A DNA stretch of 58,866 nt, from contig JACRLR010000044.1 of assembly GCA_016219645.1 (NCBI GenBank), positions 1-58,866 on the forward strand, written 5' to 3'. The stretch is from Nitrospirota bacterium (GTDB lineage Bacteria > Nitrospirota > Nitrospiria > Nitrospirales > Nitrospiraceae). A program made the translations under genes and the position numbers. The notes beneath the pieces are model-generated. The model was not told the origin of the DNA, did no database searches, and saw only the letters and a program-made list of their open reading frames with translations. Of this stretch, positions 8,571-16,865 are shown in pieces (position 1 is the stretch's first letter; every line of letters begins with the position of its first letter).

Positions 8571-8965
8571 AGCAGTTCATCCTCTGTTTGTTGAGAGAGT
8601 GTTGGTTCCCTGCATCGAAGATCCTGATTGCATAGAGCAACTCCCGCGCCCGTGTTGCGGTGCACGATCCTTGCGGGGTTTCGAACATTTATGACCTGTA
8701 GGTCTGTATAGAGTGTAGGTGCCGGCCTGCAAACTTGTACAGGAAGAGACCTGCGCCTATGGGTAGATCTACCCAGGCAGAATCTACGCCCCTCTTAAGA
8801 AATCAGAAGCTTGCGATGTTTCAGTTGTAAGAGGTACGTCGCTTGCTTTGTCCACTTACTTATCCGTGCTGTTGGGATCGCATTTTCGCGATCTGCTCAT
8901 GAGAGCGTATACCTAGTAATTATAACTAATTGGTAAAACTGGCGCACCCAAGAGAGATTGCGCCA
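8571..8965. promoter_or_regulatory. Divergent intergenic region of the cytochrome cluster
   Basis: About 395 bases separate the leftward cytochrome b unit from the rightward repeat-cytochrome unit, so it should hold promoters for both. It contains a perfect 16-base palindrome at 8760-8775 (TGGGTAGATCTACCCA) and, nearby, CCCCTCTTAAG at 8789-8799. The latter recurs with one change upstream of the multicopper oxidase. I see no gene in it. No -35/-10 pair is clear enough to mark. Confidence 0.5.
8760..8775. promoter_or_regulatory. 16-bp perfect palindrome, candidate operator
   Basis: TGGGTAGATCTACCCA is fully self-complementary and sits in the divergent intergenic region between the two cytochrome gene sets. 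Perfect palindromes of this size in such positions are often sites for dimeric regulators. The NarL-type regulator encoded at 24830-25618 is one candidate, but nothing in the sequence ties the two together. Confidence 0.4.
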
Positions 8966-10525
8966 ATGCCGAATGCACGAATGACTAGGATGACTAGCCT
9001 GACAGGACATCGGTTCTTTGCCTGGACAATTGTTTTCGGGTTTCTGGCGGTATGCAGCACGATGTTGTTGATGCCGGAGGCCGCGTCTGCCCAGGGAAGT
9101 AGCCGCACAGGCATTGAAATCGATCACAGTAGTACCGGTTTCCCGCTCAGCGGGGGGCACGCGCAGGTTGTGTGCGAGCGGTGTCACTTACAGGGCATCT
9201 TTCGGGGAACCCCCACGCAATGTATGCAATGCCACTCCCCCGGCGGACGAGTCGTCTCCACTTTCAAACCGACGAATCACATACCGACCACTGTTAATTG
9301 CAGCAGCTGCCACAGGACGACAAATTGGACGCCTGCGTTTTTTACGCACAACGGCGTGGCGCCGGGAACCTGTTCCAGATGCCATAACCAAACTATCGCA
9401 TCAGGCAAGCCTGCGACCCATATTCCGACGACCATGGCCTGCGACAGTTGCCACCGGACGGTTGGCTGGACTGGTGCGGCCTTCAAACATACTGGAGTTG
9501 GGCCAGGTACTTGCGCTACTTGCCACAACGGTATCCAGGCTCCGGGGAAGTCGGCTGGGCACGTGGCTACTACTGCTTCGTGCGATTCCTGCCATCGAGT
9601 GGGTGCGGCGAATTGGGTACTTACCAGCACAGGTTACAATCACGCGGGTGTGGTGCCGGGCACCTGCGCCACCTGCCATAACGGCTCGACAGCGCGGGGT
9701 AAATCGGCGAGTCACGTCCCGACGACGCAGGCCTGCGATACCTGCCATAAGTCGACGACGACGTTTGTCGGGGCCGGGTTCAATCACACGGGGATCGTCA
9801 GTGGCTGTGCGACCTGCCACAACGGCTCGACAGCGCGGGGTAAATCGGCGAGTCACATCCCGACGACGCAGGCCTGCGAGACCTGCCATAAGTCGACGAC
9901 GACATTCCTGGGCACCGCATTTAACCACACGGGGATCGTGAGTGGCTGTGCGACCTGCCACAACGGCTCGACGGCGTTGGGCAAATCGGCGAGTCACGTC
10001 CCGACGACGCAACCCTGCGAGACCTGCCATAAGTCGACGACGACGTTCCTGGGCACCGCATTTAACCACACGGGGATCGTGAGTGGCTGTGCGACCTGCC
10101 ATAACGGCTCGACGGCGCGGGGCAAATCGGCGAGTCACGTGCCGACGACGCAACCCTGCGAGACCTGCCATAAGTCGACGACGACGTTTACGGGAGCACA
10201 GTTTAACCACACGGGCATTACGACTGGTTGTGCGACCTGCCATAACGGCTCGACGGCGTTGGGCAAACCAGCGAACCACATCCCGGTCACCACGGCTTGC
10301 GAGACCTGTCACAAGTCCACAACGGCCTTTTCCGGATCGAGATACCACAGTTCGGTGGTGGCCACGCCAGGGCAATGCAACACCTGCCATGAGCGCGGCA
10401 TGAATTGGTTAGGGGTGCAGGGTACTAGACCGTCGGACCATACGAGTACTAAACCCAAACCCAACTCAAACGCGCCAAACTCTTGTGACAACTCAGGCTG
10501 CCACAGGGTCGGCGGCAGCTTCTAG
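8966..10525 (+). CDS. Repeat-type multiheme cytochrome c (18 CxxCH plus one CX4CH)
   Basis: Secreted protein of about 519 residues from ATG 8966; TTG 8930 and ATG 8981 or 8990 are alternatives, and no ribosome site is decisive. The signal peptide ends at EAASA. I count 18 CxxCH motifs plus a final CDNSGCH, a CX4CH variant that may bind a nineteenth heme. From about residue 230 the protein is a tandem array of 47-residue units with two hemes each. The unit pattern is CATCHNGSTARGKSASHVP, then CETCHKSTTTF and FNHTGIVSG. The regular NHTG and SHxP histidines are likely distal ligands. Low charge and high Thr/Ser/Gly suit a surface or periplasmic wire. It is followed on the same strand by an outer-membrane beta-barrel protein, as in porin-cytochrome conduits. 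Confidence 0.9.
   Translation: MPNARMTRMTSLTGHRFFAWTIVFGFLAVCSTMLLMPEAASAQGSSRTGIEIDHSSTGFPLSGGHAQVVCERCHLQGIFRGTPTQCMQCHSPGGRVVSTFKPTNHIPTTVNCSSCHRTTNWTPAFFTHNGVAPGTCSRCHNQTIASGKPATHIPTTMACDSCHRTVGWTGAAFKHTGVGPGTCATCHNGIQAPGKSAGHVATTASCDSCHRVGAANWVLTSTGYNHAGVVPGTCATCHNGSTARGKSASHVPTTQACDTCHKSTTTFVGAGFNHTGIVSGCATCHNGSTARGKSASHIPTTQACETCHKSTTTFLGTAFNHTGIVSGCATCHNGSTALGKSASHVPTTQPCETCHKSTTTFLGTAFNHTGIVSGCATCHNGSTARGKSASHVPTTQPCETCHKSTTTFTGAQFNHTGITTGCATCHNGSTALGKPANHIPVTTACETCHKSTTAFSGSRYHSSVVATPGQCNTCHERGMNWLGVQGTRPSDHTSTKPKPNSNAPNSCDNSGCHRVGGSF
9660..10320 (+). repeat. 141-bp in-frame tandem repeats
   Basis: The decamer ACGGCTCGAC recurs at 9681, 9822, 9963, 10104 and 10245, exactly 141 bases (47 codons) apart, and the DNA between is near-identical. 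The repeats encode the two-heme units of the cytochrome. DNA-level identity implies recent duplication or ongoing homogenisation, so heme number may vary among strains. Confidence 0.9.
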
Positions 10526-10734
10526 AAAGTCAGAGGTGATGTGTCTATAGGTGGAACGAACGGGGTGCATTCCGGAGTATGACGGGGCTGTGTCCATTGC
10601 GAGAATGTGAAAACGATGTTGGAAAATATGTGATGGCTCGCGATCAGGGATTCACATGACAGGCCAGGGTCTACACCGAGACCTTTCCAGATTCAACTCC
10701 GATCAACCGTCATTAAACGCAGAGAGGGTATGTA

Positions 10735-13035
10735 TTGAGATCATGTCGTGGTGGTACGTTGCGCCATGCCCTGGCGGGGCTCGTGCTCTGTGGAATTATG
10801 ACCTGCGCTGGGCTGTTGTCTCCTGCGTTGACAACTGCCCAAGTGCTCGACCGTATCGAAATTATTGAAACTCCCACGGCGGCCGAAATTCACATCATCT
10901 TCAATACCAGAGCGTTGTACTTGAGGCATACGCCTTCTGAAAAGGGTGATTACGTCACCATTTTCCTCGACTTTCCTGGGCAGGATCGCTCCCGTCGATT
11001 CGCACGAGAATTGGCCGTCTCGCCGCCCAGCGATTTGATCCCGAAATTTAGGGTCACCTTTCCCGACCAAGGGACGAATGGACTTTCCATCCAATTTGAA
11101 AAACCGGTGCGATTCAGAATCAGTCAGCGGGGTATCCCGAGCGCCAGCCGAATTGTGGTTGCGGTTAAATTGGATCGACCGGCGGCGCTCCCGCCAGTCC
11201 CGCCTGAAATGAAAATTCCACCGGCTACTCCTCCCGCGGCCAAGGACTCCAAGCTGTCGTTTGATTTCCCGCCGTTCGCTCCCGGGAAGGATGTTGAGAC
11301 ATATGCTGAGGATTTGATGAAGCTAGGCCGCAAGGCGCTGAACGTCGGAGAGAATGAGGCGGCATTGAAGATCTTCAATGCGATCCTCAATCTCCCGCCG
11401 AATAAACAATCACAAGTCGCTCAGGAGTGGGTCGGAGTGGCCAGGCAACAAAGCAGAGAATATGAGAAAGCAAAAGCGGAATATGAACTCTACCTCAAAC
11501 TCTACTCCGAGGGAGAAGACGCGGCGAGAGTACGAGGACGGTTAGCATCGTTGCAGGAGGTCATCGATCAGCGGGCACAAGCCAAAACTGCCAGACCGGC
11601 TAAGAAGATCGACGAAATGCAGGTCTATGGCAGTCTGTATACGTACTACTATGGTGGGTATTCTCAGACAAAAATTAAAGACAAGGTAGCGAATACAACC
11701 ACAACTTCTAACCTTCATGACCAATCGTTGATTCAGTCTGCCCTCGATTTCACCAGCCGCTATCGAAAAGACGAATATGACAACAAGTTGGTTGCCCGTG
11801 GCACGCAGACCTATAACGAGCTCGCAACCTCCGATAGCCAGCGGAACATCAGCCGTCTCCGGGCACTCTTTTACGAACATTCAAGTCAGGATTCGTATCT
11901 GGTTCGTGTCGGACGGCAACCAGGCAATAGCGGCGGTATTCTGGATTATCGTTTCGATGGCGCATGGGTTCGCTACATAGCCGTGCCACAATTGCTAAGC
12001 CTCAATCTGGTCGGAGGGCAGCCGAGGCAATTCAATTTCACCTCCAATTATGTGCCCGATGATCCGCGCAACTTCAGCTTGAACGGGGAACGCTATTTTT
12101 ATGGTGCGAATGTGGACATCGGGCCACTGTGGCAAGCCTGGAGTGGAAATGCCTATTACATTAATCAGATGGTGAACGGAGTAGTAGATCGACGGGCAGT
12201 CGGCACGGAACTTCGGTATGCCGCAAATGGCAAGAATGCCTTCGGTTTGATCGACTATGACATATCCTATGGCGCACTCAATATCGCGATGCTCAATGGT
12301 TCATGGGTGACAGAGGGCACAACCTACACTATCTTGGCCGATCATCGACGAACTCCTTATCTCACAACCACCAACGCCCTATTCGGAGTCCCCAATGCCT
12401 CACTTGACCTCATTAACACGGCGAATGAATCTGCGCTTCGCGCCCAAGCAAAAGCCATCACCGCAACCAGCGATTTATTTCTGGCGGGAGTGCTCCACGC
12501 GGTGAGCCAGAACTGGCAACTCGGCGGGGATGTCCGTTACAACCGGATCTCTGGGACGTCGGCTAACAACTGTCTGGTCATCTTGCCGGGAACAAGCACC
12601 ATCTTTCTCAATCCGAATGCGATAACGGATGCACCATGCTCCTTACAGGCACTCCCCGGGACTGGAAATATATGGACGTATTCGGCTCAAGCAATTGGGG
12701 CGAACTTTCCGTTTGAGGGTACGACCTTCGTGGCGAATGCCAGCTATGTCACGAGCCAGGCATACAGAGGTCAATCACTTACATTAAATTCATTGGCTCG
12801 TCTCGGACCGCGATTGCAGTTCGATACCCTTCTCCTCCTCTATCACCAAACCGATAGCTTCGACGTGGAGCTGTACCGCGTGACTCCGACGGTTCGGATA
12901 AACTATCGCTTTCTCGACAGCTGGACCTTCGAAGCCACAGGCGGATTTGAGAAAACGCAGTCGGAGAGTTCGACGCAAAAGGATACGACGTCGAGACAAT
13001 TCTTTTTCTTTGGTCTGCGGTGGGACTTTTCATAG
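10735..13035 (+). CDS. Outer-membrane beta-barrel protein with AMIN-like and TPR regions
   Basis: A 766-residue protein with TTG start behind GAGAGGG. The signal peptide ends near ALTTA. Residues ~35-140 resemble an AMIN-type beta domain (VLDRIEIIETPTAAEIHIIF). A Pro-rich linker follows, then TPR-like helices (~185-270: AEDLMKLGRKALNVGENEAA). From about 290 to the end there is a long series of amphipathic beta strands ending in FFFGLRWDFS, an aromatic C-terminal strand of outer-membrane barrel type. Placed directly after the repeat cytochrome, it is a good candidate for the barrel that lets heme proteins cross the outer membrane, although it is not recognisably MtrB. AMIN domains usually bind envelope components. 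The function is inferred from context. Confidence 0.72.
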   Translation: MRSCRGGTLRHALAGLVLCGIMTCAGLLSPALTTAQVLDRIEIIETPTAAEIHIIFNTRALYLRHTPSEKGDYVTIFLDFPGQDRSRRFARELAVSPPSDLIPKFRVTFPDQGTNGLSIQFEKPVRFRISQRGIPSASRIVVAVKLDRPAALPPVPPEMKIPPATPPAAKDSKLSFDFPPFAPGKDVETYAEDLMKLGRKALNVGENEAALKIFNAILNLPPNKQSQVAQEWVGVARQQSREYEKAKAEYELYLKLYSEGEDAARVRGRLASLQEVIDQRAQAKTARPAKKIDEMQVYGSLYTYYYGGYSQTKIKDKVANTTTTSNLHDQSLIQSALDFTSRYRKDEYDNKLVARGTQTYNELATSDSQRNISRLRALFYEHSSQDSYLVRVGRQPGNSGGILDYRFDGAWVRYIAVPQLLSLNLVGGQPRQFNFTSNYVPDDPRNFSLNGERYFYGANVDIGPLWQAWSGNAYYINQMVNGVVDRRAVGTELRYAANGKNAFGLIDYDISYGALNIAMLNGSWVTEGTTYTILADHRRTPYLTTTNALFGVPNASLDLINTANESALRAQAKAITATSDLFLAGVLHAVSQNWQLGGDVRYNRISGTSANNCLVILPGTSTIFLNPNAITDAPCSLQALPGTGNIWTYSAQAIGANFPFEGTTFVANASYVTSQAYRGQSLTLNSLARLGPRLQFDTLLLLYHQTDSFDVELYRVTPTVRINYRFLDSWTFEATGGFEKTQSESSTQKDTTSRQFFFFGLRWDFS

Positions 13036-13118
13036 CTCGCATAATATGACCATTGGTACAGGGGTCTGTGAGACCCTCGTATCGGTGCTCAACTGCTTCC
13101 GGGAGGAATTACAGGCGC

Positions 13119-14396
13119 ATGACGCTCATATTCTGGCTCATCGCATCAGCTATGACCTTAGGCATAATCGGGCTCCTCTTGTGGCCATTGCTAAGGCGGA
13201 CCACTGTGATGGCAACGGGAGAGTGTGAGAGCAGACTGGCGGTCTATCGGCAGCAGTTTGCTGAACTGGAGCAGGACCGTAAGAATGGCACGTTGAACGA
13301 TGAACTGTTTCAGCAGGCACAGCGTGAACTCGAGCGACGGTTGCTCGATGAGTCCGGGAGCACGGACCTAGTGCCGGCTGTGGTGCGACGGCGGGTAAAC
13401 AGTCTGTTGGTGGCGGTCCTGTTGGCTATTTTCATTCCAACAGCGAGTCTGGGGTTGTACTGGGAACTCGGGAATCCGCTCGCAGTGATCCATCCATCTG
13501 TGCCCGCGTTGTCGGCTCAGGGAAACGCGGATTCCGGGCACCAAACTGCTGAAGGGATGGAGGTTCTGTCGGAACGTCTGAAGGCAAAACTCGAGCAGAA
13601 TCCCGATGATGGCGTGGGATGGGCGCTCCTCGCCCGTTCCTATGTCGAAATGGGCCGGCACAACGATGCCGTGATGATTTACGAGAAAGCCATGAAGTTG
13701 CTCCCCGATGATCCTCAGCTGCTCGTCGACTACGCCGATGCTCTCGGCGTGCTGCATGGCCGAAAGTTGATGGGGAAGTCTGAATGGTTGATTCGGCAGG
13801 CGCTCAAACTCGATCCGAACCATGTCAAAGCGTTGATGCTGGCCGGGACTGTGGCGTTTGATCGCAAAGAGTTCAGGCAGACGGTGAGGTATTGGGAACG
13901 GGCCAGCGCTAACCTTCCGACAGATGCGGAGGGGGAGGTTCGGCAAGAGTTACTCTCCGGTATCAATGAGGCCAAGAGATTCGCCGGCGAAAAACCGACG
14001 ATAGTCAAGGCGGTCAGTGATGCGGCATCTTCGACGATGCCAGGTAGTCAGGCTGCCGCAATCAGCGGGACTGTGAATCTGGCGCCGCGTCTTGCTGCGA
14101 AAGCCGTCTCAATGAATACATTGTTCGTATTCGCGCGCGAGATAAATGGCCCGCCCATGCCGGTTTCGATCGTGCGGGCTACGAAACAGGATATGCCCTT
14201 TATGTTCCGGCTCGATGACTCAACGAGTCCCATGCCCTCCAGAAAACTCTCCAGCGCAGGAACGGTAATGATTGTGGCCCGTTTGTCGAAATCCGGCCAG
14301 GCCATGCCACAAAGTGGAGACCTGGAGGGGGTGAGTCAGCCGGTGAGACCGGGAGCGAATAAGATCACCGTCGTCATCGATCATGAAAGACCCTAG
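13119..14396 (+). CDS. ccmI: CcmI/CycH-like cytochrome c biogenesis protein
   Basis: Start ATG 13119 is preceded by GGGAGG at 13101-13106. Two membrane helices lie near the N-terminus (FWLIASAMTLGIIGLLLWPL, and LLVAVLLAIFIPTASLGLYW around residue 110), with the heptad-rich CcmI loop between them. TPRs follow (NPDDGVGWALLARSYVEMG). The end is the CycH C-terminal domain with NTLFVFAREINGPPMP, PFMFRLDDS and MIVARLSKSGQAMPQSGDL. CcmI hands apocytochrome c to the heme ligation machinery in System I. No other ccm genes are in the window. Its place between the outer-membrane barrel and the ferredoxin-flavoprotein suggests a dedicated copy serving the multiheme cytochromes here. Confidence 0.88.
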   Translation: MTLIFWLIASAMTLGIIGLLLWPLLRRTTVMATGECESRLAVYRQQFAELEQDRKNGTLNDELFQQAQRELERRLLDESGSTDLVPAVVRRRVNSLLVAVLLAIFIPTASLGLYWELGNPLAVIHPSVPALSAQGNADSGHQTAEGMEVLSERLKAKLEQNPDDGVGWALLARSYVEMGRHNDAVMIYEKAMKLLPDDPQLLVDYADALGVLHGRKLMGKSEWLIRQALKLDPNHVKALMLAGTVAFDRKEFRQTVRYWERASANLPTDAEGEVRQELLSGINEAKRFAGEKPTIVKAVSDAASSTMPGSQAAAISGTVNLAPRLAAKAVSMNTLFVFAREINGPPMPVSIVRATKQDMPFMFRLDDSTSPMPSRKLSSAGTVMIVARLSKSGQAMPQSGDLEGVSQPVRPGANKITVVIDHERP

Positions 14397-14411
14397 CACT
14401 GAAAGGGCAGC

Positions 14412-15725
14412 ATGTCGCAATCCTATCTCATCACGCTCCTCTATATTCCGCCGGTGATCGTTGCGCTGGCTCTGTATTACCGCCGCCATCGTAAGAAGGA
14501 CACGCACCATCGCGCTCGCCTAGCAGAGACGGTGAAAGCCGGCATCCCGGAGCCACTCAGTTTGCATCCCGTCATCGATACCAACAAGTGTATCGGCTCA
14601 AGCGCTTGCATCAGTGCCTGTCCGGAACAGGCGCTGGGGATAATTAGGGGAAAGGCCACGCTGGTCCAACCAGATCACTGCATCGGCCACGGGGCCTGTG
14701 CGGCGGCCTGTCCGGTTGAGGCGATTACGCTGGTGTTTGGGACGGAGAAGCGCGGCATCGATATCCCTCAGGTCAAACCGACCTTTGAAACTAACGTCTC
14801 CGGCATCTTCATCGCCGGGGAGTTGGGCGGGATGGGGTTGATCCGAAAGGGAGTCGATCAGGGAAAACGAGCGATCGAGACGATTCGGAAAAACAAGAGC
14901 AAGGGGGGCGAGCTGGATGTAGTGATCGTCGGCGCCGGGCCGGCCGGTATTTCCGCCTCGCTGGCGGCCAAAGAGTCAGGATTGCGATTCGTGACGGTCG
15001 AACAGGAAGACTCACTCGGCGGCGCAATCTACCACTACCCGCGTCGGAAAGTGGCCATGACAGCGCCCATGACGCTGCCCATTGTCGGCAAGTTCAATAA
15101 GTTCGAAATCAGCAAGGAGGAATTGCTCGAGTTTTGGAGCGGAATAATCAAACAAACCAGCATCAAGATCAATTTTTCTGAGCGTATGGAAGCAATCACG
15201 AAAACGGGAAGCGGATTCCTGGTGAAGACGTCAAAGGATGGATACAAAACCAAGAACGTACTTCTAGCCATTGGCCGGCGTGGCACGCCCCGCAAGCTCG
15301 GTGTGCCTGGCGAAGAGCAAGAGAAAGTCGTCTATCGCCTTATCGACGCCGAACAGTATCGTGGGATGCATGTGTTGGTGGTAGGAGGGGGTGACAGTGC
15401 GGCGGAGGCTGCTCTGTCCATCGCAGCTGAGCGAGGGACCACGGTTACCATTTCCTGTCGCGGCGATGAAATCTTTACCCGCCCGAAAGAGAAGAATCGT
15501 CAGCAGCTCAAACAAGGCGTGGAGAAAAAGAGGATGACGGTGTATCTGAATGCCAACGTAAAAGAGATCGGAACAGACCGCGTGACACTGATTCACGAGG
15601 GAAAAGAGATCGAAATGAAGAACGACGCCGTGATCGTCTGCGCGGGCGGTACGCTCCCGACTCCCATGCTTAAAGAAATCGGCGTCATGGTCGAGACTTA
15701 CTATGGCACGGCTCTGGCCAAATGA
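14412..15725 (+). CDS. Membrane-anchored ferredoxin-flavoprotein (FAD/NAD(P)-binding)
   Basis: A 437-residue protein. An N-terminal membrane helix (~5-22) is followed by a two-cluster ferredoxin domain (55-105) and a thioredoxin-reductase-like flavoprotein with FAD motif VIVGAGPAG (~170) and NAD(P) motif VVGGGDSAAE (~320). Both Fe-S motifs lack the second Cys. The first is C60-I-G-S63-S-A-C66-xxx-C70-P; the second is C90-I-G-H93-G-A-C96-xxx-C100-P. Three-Cys [3Fe-4S] clusters, or [4Fe-4S] clusters with Ser or His ligands, are therefore possible. There is no CxxC redox disulfide, so it is not a thioredoxin reductase. It starts 15 bases after ccmI. I infer electron transfer between NAD(P)H and a membrane or cytochrome partner; the direction is unknown. 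Confidence 0.82.
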   Translation: MSQSYLITLLYIPPVIVALALYYRRHRKKDTHHRARLAETVKAGIPEPLSLHPVIDTNKCIGSSACISACPEQALGIIRGKATLVQPDHCIGHGACAAACPVEAITLVFGTEKRGIDIPQVKPTFETNVSGIFIAGELGGMGLIRKGVDQGKRAIETIRKNKSKGGELDVVIVGAGPAGISASLAAKESGLRFVTVEQEDSLGGAIYHYPRRKVAMTAPMTLPIVGKFNKFEISKEELLEFWSGIIKQTSIKINFSERMEAITKTGSGFLVKTSKDGYKTKNVLLAIGRRGTPRKLGVPGEEQEKVVYRLIDAEQYRGMHVLVVGGGDSAAEAALSIAAERGTTVTISCRGDEIFTRPKEKNRQQLKQGVEKKRMTVYLNANVKEIGTDRVTLIHEGKEIEMKNDAVIVCAGGTLPTPMLKEIGVMVETYYGTALAK

Positions 15726-15859
15726 ATGTACCCTCTTTCCCTGAAACGTGTCTCGGGAGAATCGTGTCTTGCAAAGAACTATAGTCCTGACCGTGAACGA
15801 CGATTCATGCTTTCACGAGTAACGAGGTGCCAGAGCAGATGATAATGAAGGAGGTGCCG

Positions 15860-16483
15860 ATGAGAAATCGAGTGATTGGACTTTGTGTTATTGCCTTATT
15901 TTCGGCGTCGTGCGTCACCTCTCAGACCCTCCCGCTGGCGCAGGAAGGCCCCCCACAATCCTCCAGGGGAGGTTCGGCTCTGTCCGCTGTGCAGGCGTTA
16001 CGCGCCAGCGCCGAGCAGGGGAATGCCGAAGCGCAGTTCCACCTGGGTCTCTTGTACGACCATGGCCGCGGGCTGCCCAAAAATAAAGGCGAAGCGCTCC
16101 GGTGGTACCGCCGCGCGGCCATGCAAGGGGATACGTTTGCCCAAAACTCTCTCGGGGACAATTACTGGGAGGGCACGGGTGTGCCGAAGGATGATCGAGA
16201 AGCCGTAAGGTGGTGGCGGCTTGCGGCAGACAAGGGATTTGTCCCAGCACAGCATAGCCTGGGGAAGATCCTGGCAGGTGGCGGACAGGGGGTGCCGGCG
16301 GACAAACCTCACGCATATATGTGGTTGATGCTGTCTGCTGCTCAGGGTGACGACGAAGCAGCCAGACAGAGCGACCTCCTCGCCAAGCAATTGGGGCCCT
16401 TGGGAGTCGCGAACGCAAAGAAACTGGTTAATCAGTGGAAGCCGACTCGCGCCAGGATGACAGGCAACAAGATCATGCAGTAA
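15860..16483 (+). CDS. Sel1-repeat lipoprotein
   Basis: The start ATG 15860 follows a strong GGAGGTG site. The product is ~207 residues with a lipobox-type signal (IALFSASC), so it is probably a lipoprotein. Three or more Sel1 repeats follow: AEAQFHLGLLYDHGRGLPKN, TFAQNSLGDNYWEGTGVPKD and FVPAQHSLGKILAGGGQGVP. Sel1 solenoids mediate protein contacts in the envelope. The partner is unknown. It is on the same strand as the ferredoxin-flavoprotein, 134 bases downstream. Confidence 0.85.
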   Translation: MRNRVIGLCVIALFSASCVTSQTLPLAQEGPPQSSRGGSALSAVQALRASAEQGNAEAQFHLGLLYDHGRGLPKNKGEALRWYRRAAMQGDTFAQNSLGDNYWEGTGVPKDDREAVRWWRLAADKGFVPAQHSLGKILAGGGQGVPADKPHAYMWLMLSAAQGDDEAARQSDLLAKQLGPLGVANAKKLVNQWKPTRARMTGNKIMQ

Positions 16484-16865
16484 CGTAACGACAGAGTCCC
16501 ATTCGATCCTCTTACCGCCAAATGACCTTCGCAATCCACTTAGCCGAGCAACACCCGTAATACCCCTCTTGAGTAGGGCGAGCCTCTCCGAAAGTAGTGC
16601 GTAGCTATCCCCCTTCAAAATTGGGTGGCCTCCCACTCGAAAAGTCGTAGTTGCGCGACTGCGTCGTGAAGTCGCAGGCGCGTATACCTGTGCCCAGGGA
16701 AACAATCATCAGTCGCCAGCCGAGATATCAAGGGATGGATGAACGATCAATGAGGGAGATGAGGCGTGGGCAAATCGGAAGAGTCGAGGTGGTGCGCCTC
16801 AACCTCGGATAAGGCCAGAAAGCGAGAGTCGCTTCATCACAGTTCTTCACAATGGAGGTCGTATC
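16484..16865. promoter_or_regulatory. Upstream region of the multicopper oxidase
   Basis: No gene is apparent in these ~380 bases. They hold CCCCTCTTGAG at 16563-16573, similar to a motif in the divergent cytochrome intergenic region. They also hold GTAGTTGCGC at 16647-16656, a ten-base word that recurs upstream of the response regulator at 25772-25781. These may be operators, but ten bases is short and the match could be chance. Confidence 0.35.

Noticed and set aside
9660-10320. Regularly spaced repeats that could look like a CRISPR array
   Set aside because: The 141-bp period is a multiple of three, the repeats are in frame and encode CxxCH heme units, and there are no unique short spacers.
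9401-10390. Long minus-strand open frame of 329 codons
   Set aside because: It lies opposite the repeat cytochrome and is a mirror of its repeated DNA; the product is Arg-rich with no motif.
14412-15725. Thioredoxin reductase
   Set aside because: FAD and NAD motifs match, but the CxxC redox centre is missing and a ferredoxin domain is fused at the N-terminus.
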